From NCBI GenBank assembly GCA_020746875.1, contig JAGTJL010000010.1:1612001-1676000 (forward strand): DNA of 64,000 nt. The letters run 5' to 3'. Both the position numbers and the translations under genes were made by a program. How positions within the stretch are numbered: the stretch's first letter is position 1; each line of letters opens with the position of its first letter. This stretch comes from Rhexocercosporidium sp. MPI-PUGE-AT-0058. Taxonomy: Eukaryota > Ascomycota > Leotiomycetes > Helotiales. The notes under the pieces were generated by a model. That model saw nothing but the letters and a program-made list of their open reading frames with translations. It had not been told where the DNA came from and made no database searches. Shown in pieces: positions 9,120-21,142 of this stretch.

Positions 9120-11900
9120 ATGTCGAACTTCAAACGTGCTCCCATGCAGGCTGGAGGCCTAGGGAGGAGCGGTATCCTGACCTCCTTGAAGGCAGCGGAG
9201 ATGGTTGGAAGCAAGCCAGTACTGCCTGCGGAGATCATATCGACAATCCTTGATTATCTGCCCATCCCAGACCTCATGAGCTTTGCGCGAACCTCGAAAC
9301 GAATGCTGGAAATGGTGTACGAGGACTCAAGATGGGTACAAAGGTTGAAGGTCATGGGTGTCTGGAATGAGGGTGAAGCGAGGAAGAGATTCGAGGAGGC
9401 TCTGAAAATGAAGAGGGAGATCATGCGGGTGCGAGCAGAGGAAGAGGGCAAGCGTACGGGAATTGGCGTTAATGGCAATGCGGGCATCAGAAAGACGAGC
9501 ACGACACTTTTTGACGCGGGGGTGGAAGAGGAACGGCAGAGGCGGTCTGTGGAGGTAGCTTTGAAACCTCCCAGGACCTCAGTCGATGGCTTCGAGACTC
9601 TTACGCTCTCCTCTACGGCCCAGCCCACGAATACCTCCGCCGCTCGAGCAGCAATGCTGGACCCTGAGGCGCTGCTGAATATTTTCGCGGGGGTGAAGTC
9701 AATAAGAGGATCTGCTAGGCAGGAATATGCGAAGATTTATGCGGCTTTGTCACCATTTTATTACGACTTGGCAAGATCCAAAAGTCATATGGATCCTGTC
9801 ATCTTCAGAGTATATCGAGATCCAGAACAACAGGCTCAGATGCTAGCACATCTGCAGATATTTGCTCGGAGTGATTGGGCACAGGGGTGGAGACAGAGAG
9901 AGGAGAAGCTCACTACCATGGTTGGAATATTCGAAAATGCTGTGCTGCGAGAATTTGAGCAAGGCTATGAAGCAATGGATATTGATGGAAGAATGCGCCG
10001 CTACGCCCATGTTCTGGCCATCTTGAATGGCGGCCATGCTGGCATAGAGCTATTTGTTCAGAAGCATCCCATGTTCTCGGATCGAGATTACCTTGGCAAC
10101 TCAATGGACTGTATCAATCAAGCTTCGTCCGACGGTATAGCACTGGAGCCGTCACGTCAGTTCTTGGAAAGACTATCCAAAAAGGTCAATGAGCAATCCG
10201 ATGTCATCGATCGAGTTTTCCCGCCAGGAGAGGATGTATTTCAATTATTTTTGGACAAAATTGCTGAAGATATCCTGATGGAATATGTCACTCCTCTATT
10301 TGACGAATCTCATGAGCGAAGCATCCCTTCTTATTTAAAAGCAGTGTCCGGGCTGTTTGAACAAACCATTCGATTTGGGGCGAGTTTGAGACCAACTAAG
10401 AATTCTGGGAACGATTTTCCTGCCAAGGTGAAAGCTGTTATTGCAAGAGTTTTTGAGCCCCATGTAGACTTGTATCTGCAAGAAGAGCTAGATCATTTCA
10501 AAAAGCAAGCGGACGCCGAAGTTGGAATCTGGGAGAGTAAATTGTCTGCCCAAGATGCCACTACGGAATCTTTCTTCATGGCCAACGTCAATCGGCAGGC
10601 TGACAAGAAGGATTTCTTGAGTTCCTTCAAGAAGGTGGTCATGATGCCTGTCAATGTCCTCCCCAGTTTGCCAATATCTTCACCCTTTGGGGCTACAAAG
10701 GCGTTAACCTCTGGTATGCCAGCCAACCGGTCTAGTCTTCAGGTTTCCCCAGCTCCCTCAAGACCACATTCTCCGGGTCTTGGTGTTGCAGGCAACCGGT
10801 CTTCCACTCCTGTTCCTCTACCTGCGGACGCTCCGACCAATGAGCTGGCGGCTAAAGCAGCTCTGATGGCTTCGAGGCTGGAAGGTATCAGATCCTTGTT
10901 CAGTATTGAGGTCGCACTGGATCTGACTCATTCTGCAAAAGCAAGCATCGAGCGAGCCGCTCTTTTTGTCCGCCTTGGCGGTCAGACAGGAGAGGAAGCA
11001 CGAGAGCAATGTGAAGCTATTTTTGTCGCGCTGCTTCAAATCCTTGGAAACAGGCACGTTAAAATAGGCTTCGACAAGGCCGTGGATCATCTATCGAAAT
11101 ATAATCCTCGAGAAGTCAGTGAGCATCAGCAGGGTGTGGCACCATTGGTGACTTTCTTGGAGCTTGTCAATGTTGGCGACCTCATCTCGCAGATGATCGA
11201 TGTCTTCTATGAGCAACAACTCGCTACTACGAAACTGGCAGATCGCAATGACTTCCTCGATCCTGCTGTCAAAGCCAAGAAGAAATTCGAGCAGATGCTC
11301 GATGAGCGTGTTGCAGCTGGACTGAACAAGGGTATCGATGTCCTAATGGACGAAGTGGAATACCTCTGTGCAACACTCCAACAACCAACCGACTACAACC
11401 CCATTCCAGCAGCCGACCCTCGAACCCAAACCTTCGAGGTAGGCTCTACTAAAGCGGCCGAAAAAGTTGTCAACCTCGTCGAATCCCACACCAAGATGTT
11501 GACCGGCAGCACCGACAAGAACATGCTCGACGTCTTCAACCAGGAAGTCGGCCTCCGCCTCTTCACCGCCATCTGCAAGCACCTCAAGCGCCAACGCGTC
11601 AGCGTCGACGGCTCCATGCGACTCATCTCCGACATGAACCTCTACTTCGTCTACATCCGCACGCTCAAAAACGCGGACCTCCTAGATTACTTCAAGGCTC
11701 TGCGGGAACTTAGCCAGATCTACCTGATTGATCCGAAGCATGCGAAGGAGATGGCTGAGGTTATTGCGGATGGTGATCGTTTCCATGGTATCTTCAGGGC
11801 GGAGGAGGTTTATGAGTTTGCAGAGAGGAGGGCGGATTGGTATTCGGTTAAACGGGACGTTGAGAGGGCGATGTATGGGATTGGATGTGGGGTTATGTGA
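9120..11900 (+). CDS. rcy1: Recyclin-1 (F-box protein with Sec10-like region)
   Basis: Single exon, 926 residues. An F-box lies at about 37-70 (LPAEIISTILDYLPIPDLMS), followed by a long helical region resembling exocyst subunit Sec10, as in yeast Rcy1 and fission-yeast Pof6. The protein ends CGVM, a CaaX prenylation box; yeast Rcy1 also has a C-terminal CaaX motif, which supports the assignment. The family acts in recycling of membrane proteins from endosomes to the plasma membrane and may link cargo to an SCF-type ubiquitin ligase. A Ser/Pro-rich insert (about 520-570) is probably a flexible linker. The ATG at 9120 precedes the F-box by about 35 residues. A transposon lies 370 bases upstream. 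The neighbouring phosphatase gene is convergent. Confidence 0.85.
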   Translation: MSNFKRAPMQAGGLGRSGILTSLKAAEMVGSKPVLPAEIISTILDYLPIPDLMSFARTSKRMLEMVYEDSRWVQRLKVMGVWNEGEARKRFEEALKMKREIMRVRAEEEGKRTGIGVNGNAGIRKTSTTLFDAGVEEERQRRSVEVALKPPRTSVDGFETLTLSSTAQPTNTSAARAAMLDPEALLNIFAGVKSIRGSARQEYAKIYAALSPFYYDLARSKSHMDPVIFRVYRDPEQQAQMLAHLQIFARSDWAQGWRQREEKLTTMVGIFENAVLREFEQGYEAMDIDGRMRRYAHVLAILNGGHAGIELFVQKHPMFSDRDYLGNSMDCINQASSDGIALEPSRQFLERLSKKVNEQSDVIDRVFPPGEDVFQLFLDKIAEDILMEYVTPLFDESHERSIPSYLKAVSGLFEQTIRFGASLRPTKNSGNDFPAKVKAVIARVFEPHVDLYLQEELDHFKKQADAEVGIWESKLSAQDATTESFFMANVNRQADKKDFLSSFKKVVMMPVNVLPSLPISSPFGATKALTSGMPANRSSLQVSPAPSRPHSPGLGVAGNRSSTPVPLPADAPTNELAAKAALMASRLEGIRSLFSIEVALDLTHSAKASIERAALFVRLGGQTGEEAREQCEAIFVALLQILGNRHVKIGFDKAVDHLSKYNPREVSEHQQGVAPLVTFLELVNVGDLISQMIDVFYEQQLATTKLADRNDFLDPAVKAKKKFEQMLDERVAAGLNKGIDVLMDEVEYLCATLQQPTDYNPIPAADPRTQTFEVGSTKAAEKVVNLVESHTKMLTGSTDKNMLDVFNQEVGLRLFTAICKHLKRQRVSVDGSMRLISDMNLYFVYIRTLKNADLLDYFKALRELSQIYLIDPKHAKEMAEVIADGDRFHGIFRAEEVYEFAERRADWYSVKRDVERAMYGIGCGVM

Positions 11901-12482
11901 CGGGTGGATTGGTCGATAGATACATTTGAAATGGTGATTTGGAAAATCCGTGTATCTGTCCCCTGAATTGTGAGATGTCACATGAAAAAGCAATTTGGTA
12001 TTCTAATCCTTAGCTAAGATGTCACTTGACAAAGAACAGATATCTCAAAACATCTCAGACATGTCTATCAATCCCACCCTTCCATTGGACAACTTCTTCA
12101 CTCTCATGTCTCATTACATATCGTCACTGGGCCGTCATTCCTAAGAAGCTCCAGAATATCCCGATATAAACAAATCGATCTAGACATGTTTGACATTGCG
12201 GGGATTCTGTTGGCTAGAAGGAGTGGTGAGAGAGTTGTGTTGCACGTCGCACATTTCTGGGGATTGTTGATTTAGGAGACTTGTATTTTGGTGGGCTGGA
12301 TATACATGAGAGGGGGGTATGTGGGTGGTGGTAAGAGATTTTGTTGCATGTCGTGCATGTCTAAATATATTGAAATGGGAGACATCGGGTCATGGTCTCA
12401 ATTCCAGGCTGTGGTTACTTCTACATACCACGACACCGGTATCTAGAGTGTCTCTCCATCTCTATCCTCCCTCCCCTCACAC
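11901..12482. other. Intergenic between convergent 3' ends
   Basis: About 580 bases between the stops of recyclin-1 and the phosphatase gene. It should hold both 3' UTRs. No gene is seen. Confidence 0.5.
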
Positions 12483-13761
12483 TCAAATCCCCAGGTTCCT
12501 AACCAACTCCCCCTCCGCCTCCTCACTGACCCCAATCCCCCTCAGATACTTCCCCAACCCCCCATACTTCTCCCCCAAATACCCCTCCACACACGCCACC
12601 CACTCAGCCGGACACGTAGCAAACTCCTCACTGAGCCCAATACTCCTGATCTCCACCATCCGCGCCTCCTTCTCGGCCTCCAGCTCCTTCTCGCTCATCA
12701 CGTAGTCGTGCGTTATGGCCTCGAGGGGGACTCTGAGGATGAGCAGGAGGAGCGCGACGATGAGACCGGTGCGGTCTTTGCCTTGCGTGCAGTGGATTAG
12801 GATGGGTGTTTGGGAAGGGGAGGAGGCGAAGGCGAGGAGACATTCGGCGATTTCGGGACCGCAGGCGTCGAGACTGTCGTAGCCGAGGCCGATGAGACCG
12901 CGTGGGAGCATTACTTCGCGGCCGAGGATGGAGATGGCGCGCATGCGGTAGCCGAAGAGCATTAGGGTTATGAGTTTACTGGGGGATTGGTTGTTAGTAC
13001 ATAACATAGCATACCGAATGTTAGACATAAATAAAGACTTGATAATAAAGTTGGGGTGGAGTGATAAAGAGCAAGCGAGGGCAGAGGGAAGAGGGAAGAG
13101 ATGAGCATAGTAAAGTGGAGACGTAATCTTACATAAAACTCCAAAACTTCAACCTCCATAACAGACTCCGCTCGAATCCTTTCCCGTTGACGTTTATCTC
13201 TAGGTATTTCATACCGGGGATCTTGACGGGCTCAGCGAGCGCGGAGTTGGATTGTAGGAGTGCTGGGATCTTGAGGTCACCAGAGCGCTTCTTGGCTTGG
13301 TTTGCGTGTTCGGTTCTTGGAGGGTGTTAGAGGGGAGGTAGAGGTTGAGATAAGGACATGAGACTAAAGGTGATGGCTATGTGGGTAGGGGAGAGACATA
13401 CACAGTACGGAGGTCCATGATTGTTTTGATGCCATATTCTTCCTTCAGACGTTGTCGATCGGAGAGAGAAGCATCATCTAGAACTCATGAGCTTAAGTTG
13501 TTTTAATTGAGATGAGGAAGAGTGTTACCTGGTCTAGCCGAGCGAAAGATCTTGCCCTCAGCAACAAGTCTATATGATAGTCAGCTTTAATCGGACCACG
13601 AGATACGATCTAGGGTGAAGGGTAGGTAGGTAATCATACTTCTCTCCCATAAACTCATTAATAGTCTTCCCCACATCTCTGAAATTCAAAATATTGTCAA
13701 ATGGCTTATCCTTCATCTTGCGTCGTTGCACAGTCTTGGTATCTGTCTTTGTATCTGCCAT
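12483..13761 (-). CDS. Tyrosine-phosphatase family protein (HCX5R)
   Basis: Five exons on the minus strand: 13761-13640, 13569-13529, 13477-13402, 13315-13133, 12978-12483, giving 918 bases and 305 residues with all junctions in phase. The N-terminus carries the NFRDVG motif and GKIFRSARP typical of the tyrosine/serine phosphatase group (Y_phosphatase3 type). The P-loop is HCTQGKDRTG, with the catalytic Cys, general Arg and a Lys as seen in phosphoinositide-active relatives. It probably dephosphorylates phosphotyrosine or phosphoinositides in the cytosol; the substrate cannot be told from sequence. The last intron is long (154 bases) and the final acceptor (CCCCCAG) follows a CTAAC branch site. 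Convergent with recyclin-1. Confidence 0.85.
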
Positions 13762-14974
13762 GGCTATGGCTGGGTCTGGGTATGAGGCGAGGTGAGGTGA
13801 GGTAGCTCATGTGTCGTGGCACGAGGGGAGGTGAGATGGCACGCTAATACGCAAAGGAAGCACAGAAAACCAAGATTTGGTTACCAATTACCGACAGTCG
13901 GTGTCAAAAGCAGACAAGGATGTAGAGTTCAAGGAATCGTCCCGATATGGGAGAGCTGGGCAAGGTTCACAGATGCATCGAGCCAGGTCGTCTCAGGGAA
14001 TGAGACGAAACAGGGAACTGAGGCGCTGTTGAAGCATCGAGGGCGGAAGCGAAGGGGATCATGATCCTGGTGCAGATCATGGATGGAGTGGAGAATAAAC
14101 GAACAGGTGGGATGGGGCGAGATAAGTAGATGATGGGTGGGATTGATTGATCCTCTTATTTATCTATTCTGAAACCAACTCAGGACTCGTTAAACTTGCA
14201 GATATATTTCTGGGCATTGACGCACGATAGTATTTGCATATATTTCTTGTGTTTACATGGTCGATTCATTCAACTGGTTGGCACAGGCACAGGCACAACG
14301 GGCAGTGGCAGTGCCCTTTGATGATTGCGATAGACCGCGGCAATGCTGCATTCGGCTTGGTCTGGCTGGTCTGGCTGGTCTGGCTGGTCTGGCTGGCCTG
14401 GCTGCGTCGGATGTTGTTTTAGTGCAGGAGTCGGTGTTGGTATTGGTGTTGGTGTTGCTGGTAGATGATGACGTAGAGATGCAGACTGCGCAAAGGGTCT
14501 GAGGAGGAGACATTCTGGTCCAAAGCTAAGTAAGTAAGTAAGTCGAGAGTGGTGCGATGTGATGTGATGTCTACGGAGTAAATCAAACAAACAACTCTCC
14601 TCTCCTCTCCTACTCCTACTCCTCCTTCTTCTTGACAACCTATTATTTGCCATTACTCCCACTTCATCTCTCCCTCCCTCTGACTCTCACAATTGTGTCT
14701 CTTCCTGTTACTATTGCTCTGGCTCCCCTCTCTTCTCCTCTCCCTCCTCGAGCCGAGCTATTGTGAATACTCCGGACATTGCCCCCCACCCACAGCCAGT
14801 CAGTCCAAGTCCATCAACACGCCTGCAGCTTGCGATAGCTGACCTACGACTCTTTGTCTTCCCAGATATTCAGAAATCCGATACAAAACTCCAATCTCTG
14901 TCCCTCCGTTGAGATTCATCATCGTCAAATATTAACGTCATCTATTCGAAAACTCCATAGCCCCGCCCGCGGTG
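13762..14974. other. Divergent promoter region of phosphatase and Eis1 genes
   Basis: About 1.2 kb between two divergent starts. It is low in coding signal and rich in CT tracts near 14590-14760, plus the 9-bp tandem repeat annotated separately. Frames over the repeat are open only because the unit length is a multiple of three. Confidence 0.5.
14361..14404. repeat. 9-bp tandem repeat (tctggctgg)
   Basis: Four perfect copies plus one degenerate copy of tctggctgg, in the intergenic region upstream of Eis1. Confidence 0.9.
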
Positions 14975-17770
14975 ATGGCGCAGACATCGACTGCTGCAGT
15001 GCCAACCGGGCCAATCCAGGATGCGAGCAGGCCTGCCACAAGCTCCACCAGACTCGAGGATCAGGCCGCCCTGGCCGCTCTCTATGTCACCAGGTACGAC
15101 AACAACCAGAACAGCTCCAAGAAGAACGGTCAAGACTTCCTAGACAAGGACAATAAACTGTCCTCTGCTGGTATGTATCCTGTCGCAATCCTGCGGATGG
15201 ACGGACTGGGATCCATTTGCTGACTATTACAGGCGCAGCAGCTTCTCTCAAATATGCCAATCCCCAGGACCTTCCGAGCTTCCCCTCCACCGGGCTGAAG
15301 AAGAACGACTCCTCTGCTGCCGGAGCTGCCGCGAGCCTAGGATGGGCCAACCAGAAGTCTTTTGAACACTGGAAGCCGGATCCTTCAGCCTCAGCATCTG
15401 CTGCTGCGATGCAGGCCCATGATTATAAGATGGCCCCTCTTTGGCAACCCGAGGCAAGTGCGCATGGCGCAAAGGCAGCTCTTCTGGCACATAGGGATGG
15501 AGGAAAGGTTGAGATCTGGAAGCCAGAGGCAAAGTCCGCATGGGGACACTCTGCTGCGACTCAAGCCATGGCAAGCCATCGTCAGGGTGGGTTGTCGCCT
15601 CAACTCGACTACGGCCATACAGACCTTGGTCGCAAAGGGTCCCTTCTAGCAGCAACCGGTGCAATGGCTTCAAGCAGAAAGAGAGCACAGTCGATCCCAA
15701 CTGTCTCTCCACAGCCTGATACGTACCCAGACGAATCCAATGCGGCGTCCAATGCTTTACGAGCTGCAACTTCGGCTTCGAGAGCTAGCAGACGGAGCGA
15801 TATGCCCGAGGCTGGAGCGGTTCCAATTACCAACATGTCTCGAGAGATGTATACTGCCGCTCCTCCAGTCCAGCCCGAAGTCGATGAGAAGAACAGGCAA
15901 GATACTCTGAGAGCTTCTGCGGTCGCCATGGCCCAGTCGATGTATCAGTACCAGCAGAAGCAGTTTGATGCTGCCACACATGCGCAACGTGGAGCTTCTG
16001 CTGCTCATCGAAGAAACTCGTCGCTTGATTCGGCAGATAATGCGGCGCAACCAATGCGCTTTAACAACCTGCAAGAGGCAGCTCAAAAATTGGCCCAGGA
16101 AAGGCTGGCAAAGCTTCACGATGAGCATGCGCAGAATCGCGAGTACCGCGACTACTACTCCAGTAACACCTCGGCTCCTCAGTCCAGACTCTCGCTTCGA
16201 GGAAGAAATCGAAATCGTGCTTCAAGTTTGGGAACCTTTGAGGATGACAAGGAGCAGTCCAACAAGATCCGCGCTCAGATGTCGCAGTTCTCCTCCAATC
16301 TGTCCCAGGTCGACGAGAAGAAAAGGCAGCAAGACCGAGAGAACTTGATTGCCGCTGCTCAACGAAATGTCACGAAGAGTCTGCATGGTATGGATGAGAA
16401 GGTCTTTGCCGATACAGGCAAGATTGCGCCATCTCTCCTCAATGAATGGGAAGTTAAGGCACATGCAGCTGCTCAAGCCAACAGCGATACCCGGATGGAG
16501 AATCACGGCAAAGTTCACATTGGTGGTGGAAAGTTCATCAACCAGAGCGAGATTAACCTTGTCGCAGCTCGAAATGTGCAGCCAGTTCTGGATGAGATCA
16601 ACGAGAAGGCAGAGGCGGAGCGAGAGAGGCAAGCAGCTCTCAAGGCGGAGCAGGAGACGCAGCAACGAAAGGCAGCCGAGAAGAAGGCTCGCGAAAAGGA
16701 ACAGAAAGAAATTGAGAAGAAGCTGAGACGTAAGTTCCTTTGCTTGATGGTGCGATATGTTCTAACTCGAGATAGAACAAGATAAAGAGGAGAAGAAGAT
16801 CGAGAGACAAGACGAGAAACTTGCAGCGAAAGAGAAACGCAAGTCTCTGAAGACTGAAGGGGGCGGTATCGGAGGTTTCCTACCTGGTTCCAAGAAGGAC
16901 ACAGCTGGAACAGCTGCCGCCACTGAATCCACTGAAAGGCCAAATGAATTGGCTCCAGAATATAGAGAGGAACCCACCATCGCTGAGCGTCGCGAATCTG
17001 CTGCTCCAACCCCGATTCGTACATCGATGGAGGACCAAGCCAGTCTGCGTATGCGCGAGACTGTAGCTGCTGCCAATGGAGAGGAGGTTACGCCTATGTC
17101 AGCTTCATCTGAGTCACCCCGTGATAGCAAAGTCAAGAACTGGCTCAAGACCAAGTTCTCCCGTCGCATGAGTAAAGGTCAGAAGTCTCCTGGATTGGAG
17201 AAGGAGAACAGTGCAGGAAGTGGATTCATTGGTGGTGCTGCCTTGACCGGAGCCAGTGCAAACAACAGTACCGCTTCTCTAGGTGCAAAGAGCTCTTCTG
17301 TTCGAGAGGTTGCGACAGCTGGCACTGGTACTTCTTCCGTGGTCCCAGCATCTACAAGCACTGCTGAGCCCGCCGTTGACCACTATGGCATGGAGACGCT
17401 CGCCAAATCCCCTACGACTATTGAATCCGACCCCGAGCTCGAAGCGGACTCGGATACCGAATCTGACCTCTATTCCGAGCCCAACACTGTAACAGCTCCA
17501 GAACCTGCAAACGCCAGGGAGCCTGTAGCAGCAGCGGCGCCCGTCCAGACAGCTGAGCCAACAAAGGCAGCCGTAGCTCGGACCGAGACGGAAGAGAGAG
17601 GCAGACCCGTAAGCAAGATCAGCACAGTCAGTAGCATGGGACGTGAAGACGACGATGAATTCCAGGAGGCGAGAGACAACTTCGATGAGGATCTCGCACC
17701 CCCATCTACCTTCCCAGCTGAGAAGAGCACAAGTCCGGCAAGGACTGGCAAGTTCCACGAGGAAATCTGA
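14975..17770 (+). CDS. eis1: Eisosome protein 1
   Basis: Three exons, 14975-15170, 15233-16729 and 16776-17770 (2688 bases, 895 residues), all in phase. The N-terminal half holds repeated Ala-rich, Trp-containing segments (ASLGWANQKSFEHWKPDP, MAPLWQPEASAHGAKAA, VEIWKPEAKSAWGHSAATQA) diagnostic of the Eis1 family. A charged coiled-coil region follows (about 500-640, rich in EKKARE/EKKLRR), then a disordered acidic Ser/Thr/Pro tail. Eis1 is a component of eisosomes, the plasma-membrane scaffolds under furrow-like MCC domains. The first ATG is at 14975, inside a GC-rich context after a CT-rich leader. The second intron is only 46 bases. Function is inferred from the family. Confidence 0.88.
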
Positions 17771-19448
17771 GGGCGCCATGTCCAAGAAATTGTGGATGGG
17801 ATGACGGTTATGTAATAAAGAATGTACCCGTTATACTTGTTTTCTGGTTTTCTGGTTTGCAACACTTCGATTCTAGCGTTGGGGATTTTACTTTCTGGGT
17901 CCGGATGGGTGGGATGGGGAATTGGATGGGGACATGAAAAACAACCTACGGGCTTTCTGATTTGGAGTGGGATGGAATGGAAAGGGGACATGGAATCAAA
18001 TTTGGGGGAGGGATTGGACTGAATTCTGACTTACATGCGATTGTGGCTGTACGAGTTGAGTGAATTATTTGCAATGCATGCTTGTATATATAGGAGCTTA
18101 AGGCACTAATAACCTACAGTATATACAATTCCGAAAGACTCATTATGATGAGATGTGACTTCTGGCTTTTGAGTCGTAGTGTCGTATGACATGCTCTTTG
18201 ATAGATGTGAGTAGCATCCGAGAATATGTCGGTTTTTTTCTTTCAGGATTAGCTTATCGCCTACCTACCCTTCCTGAGTTCCGGACAATTACTGTACATC
18301 TTTTTGAATGTCCGAAATTGACAAAAGTATCGCAGGATGCTTAATTCCATTATGCAGATCTAAACACCCCCAACTCCCCGTACACTAAAAATCTGCCTGC
18401 CTCCTCTTGTGGGTTTGCACGCCTTGGAAAGTGTGAAAGTGAGGTACTGTAAAGTTGTTCTACTCCGTCTGTTGATCCTCTCGGACGCATTATCGGAATT
18501 CTTTCAAGCTTTGAAAATGAGTTGAAATATTCATCAATTGAGTTGCTCACAGACTCTTGATTGGAATAATGATTCAGCTAACTACCATCCAGCCAGTCCT
18601 CGAACTTCATCCCCGCGAAAGTCCAAAGCCCGCCTCGACTTACATAATCCCCTCTCATATCCCGTTCCCGCCCGCGTCTTCAGATCTCGCAGGGCGCCGG
18701 GGAGTCAGGGACAAGGGTGATAAAGATCGGGGTGTGGCTTTGTGTGGCTGAAGTGGCAGATCTCCTTAATCCTCCCCCAAAAACAATGACGTCATCTCGC
18801 CAAGGACATCATATTCGAAAACCTGTCAGACTGGCATTTTCCCGCACGTATGCTTAACTACATACAGCGTAGTATTATTCCCAATTCTTTCTGTCGCTGC
18901 GCTTCGTGAAGTTTAATAGTTCCAAGGGTGGGCAATGATGTCAGTTGAGGAAATGCTTGTGTTTGGGCAGTCTGGCTTGACCAGTGAGAGTGGCAGACTG
19001 ACAGTCAGTGCTGGACAGTGACATGCTTGAGACGGGATGCGGGATCTGATTTTATTTGATGTGATACAATACTGTATGATGCGCTACGTGTGCTGCAGAC
19101 GTCGGAGATACGAACGGGGAAAGAAAGACCTGACTTGATCGAGGCAAGGATACAAGGCAGGGTGTACAATAAGCGTGTGTGCTCATTTTCCTTATGTAGA
19201 CTTCTTCCCTTCTTCTCACTTCATCCCCATTTGTGTTTTTGCATCGTATCTTCCATCTCTATCTGAGTACTCCTTTTCCTCCTTCTCGAGTGTTTGTTTG
19301 CAGGATTAGAAAGGAAGGGCTCTTCATTTCCTCTGCTCTCCCTCTCACGATAGATAAATAAAATTCGAGGTCGCCCCATACTCACTACACCAACATCGCT
19401 TCCTCCCGCCAACCCATCTAACATCAACAACACCAAAAAAGCATCACC
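17771..19448. other. Intergenic, Eis1 3' region and promoter of the Sfk1-like gene
   Basis: About 1.7 kb with many stops in all frames. A CT-rich leader lies just before 19449. No gene, RNA or clear repeat is supported. Confidence 0.5.
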
Positions 19449-20359
19449 ATGTGGGGAGTCTCCTACTGGGTCTTCCCCGTCATCTCCGGCCTCTGCTGGC
19501 TCGGCATGCTAATGGGCCTCCTCATCCACTGGACCTCCACAGGAAAGCCTCACTATCCCTCCATGGACGCCACCCAATCCATAGCCTACATATCCGACGT
19601 TGGGGCGCAATCTTTAAAACCCCTCTTCATCGCCGGCTCCTGCGTAACGACCATCTTTCTCGATGCCTCCTTCCTCTCCGAGCGCTGGCTACGACACCGC
19701 GGTCGTCTTGCTAGAAATCAAACCCTCACGGAGAAGGTGCTATCGGGGCTGTCGATGCTGTTTGCGCTTATTGGGACGGCGGGGTTGATTCTCTTGAGTA
19801 TCTTTGATACACTGAGACATCCGACGTTGCATGATATCTTCTTGCTACTTTTTATTGCGGGATATGTGGTGTCCTCAGTATTTTTATGTTGGGAATACCA
19901 AAGGTTGGGGATAAGTAAGTCTTTCTTCCAGTTCTGTTGAATCCCTCAAGATGTCTTTTTATAGTAGCTTTTGAAGATTGACGGGCTTCTGCTGACGATT
20001 CCTCCTCTTGAATAGAATACCGCGAGCACCGCATCCTCCGCATCTCCTTCTGGATCAAACTGACCTTCATCCTCCTCGAGGTCGTCCTCGCCATCGCCTT
20101 CGGCACCTGCAACTTCAAGGACAAGTACAACGCCGCCGCCGTCCTGGAATGGACCATCGCCTTCATTTTCACCTTCTACGTTTTCTCGTTCTTCATCGAC
20201 CTGCTACCCGCTGTTAAAACCAAGCATGACGGAAGGAGGTTCGGGGATGGTCAGGGCGAGACGCAGATGCAGATGGAGCAGAACGATGAGTTTAGTCGTG
20301 AGGAGGGGCGAGGAGTGGGTATTATAATAATACTGCGGCATTGGGGCAGGGGAGGATGA
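19449..20359 (+). CDS. FRAG1/DRAM/Sfk1-family membrane protein, likely frameshifted near the C-terminus
   Basis: Exons 19449-19914 and 20016-20359 (810 bases, 269 residues). Several hydrophobic segments span the membrane: about 6-27 (WVFPVISGLCWLGMLMGLLI), then segments near 57-73, 98-117, 129-147, 169-187 and 202-220. The layout and early WVFPVISG motif fit the FRAG1/DRAM/Sfk1 family; yeast Sfk1 helps localise the Stt4 phosphatidylinositol 4-kinase at the plasma membrane. The annotated frame ends in …VGIIIILRHWGRGG after a cytosolic acidic tail. From about 20313 the other frame reads GYYNNTAALGQG… on to …NGPVPVASNF with a stop at 20455-20457, which looks more like native sequence, so a one-base deletion near 20310 is likely (mutation or assembly error). 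Confidence 0.75.
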
Positions 20360-21142
20360 CGGGCGAGAGTCAGAGGACGGTTGGAGGGAATGATGTTAGG
20401 GTTGTTAATGGTGCCAAGTATGAGAATGGGCCGGTGCCGGTTGCGAGTAATTTCTGATTGGGAGCATGGGAGCATGCCTGATTATGGATGGGGGAATAGA
20501 GGGGTAGATGGGAGAAGAGTTGTAATGGATTGAACAAAAGATGGGTAAATGAAATGAGATGGCCGATTGTACATAAGGAGAGATACATGGATGGTCGTTG
20601 GTTGGGGTAGCTTTGGCGTTTGGGGGTAGCATTTGCATTTCGTCACTCCGAACGAAGCATGAGAGAAGGTGGCTGTATAAATATGGTCTCTAATGATTAA
20701 AGTAAAATTAAAAACCATCGATGCCGCTGCCTTGCTAGCTTTTCTGGTGAGTATGCTTGCCCGTGTTTTTCTAGCTGGGTGGAACTTTTCGTCCCAGTTG
20801 CTGGGGAAGGAATATTGTTAATTGGCCAATGTTTCCCTCACCTCCGGAGGAAATGGTTCATTTTGGCCCAGGCTCATCAAGCTCTATGTTCCTAAGCTAT
20901 TCTATCACTTTGAGAATTGTTTCTATATATTTTAATTTAGAAGGATTAGGCTTGGTGGTCAACATGGTTAAAAGAATCTCCCAGTGGAGAACCTTCTTCC
21001 CGAATTTCAGGAGAGGTAAGGATATCCAGAAAATGCTTGATATTGTACATTCCATCAGCGAATGTATACTTCGACCTCCTGGCGCACCCATTTATCCCAT
21101 GTCCCATAATTCTTGTGTATCATGTATCATATGAGAACCCCA
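20360..21142. other. Intergenic between convergent genes
   Basis: It holds the probable true C-terminal tail of the Sfk1-like gene (to 20457) and the 3' UTRs of that gene and of irc20. No further gene is seen. Confidence 0.5.

Noticed and set aside
12319..12705. Plus-strand open frame over the phosphatase 3' end
   Set aside because: Pro/Ser-rich reading of the opposite strand of a supported exon.
14253..14662. Open frames across the 9-bp repeat on both strands
   Set aside because: Repeat unit length is a multiple of three, which keeps frames open by itself; the translation is simple sequence.
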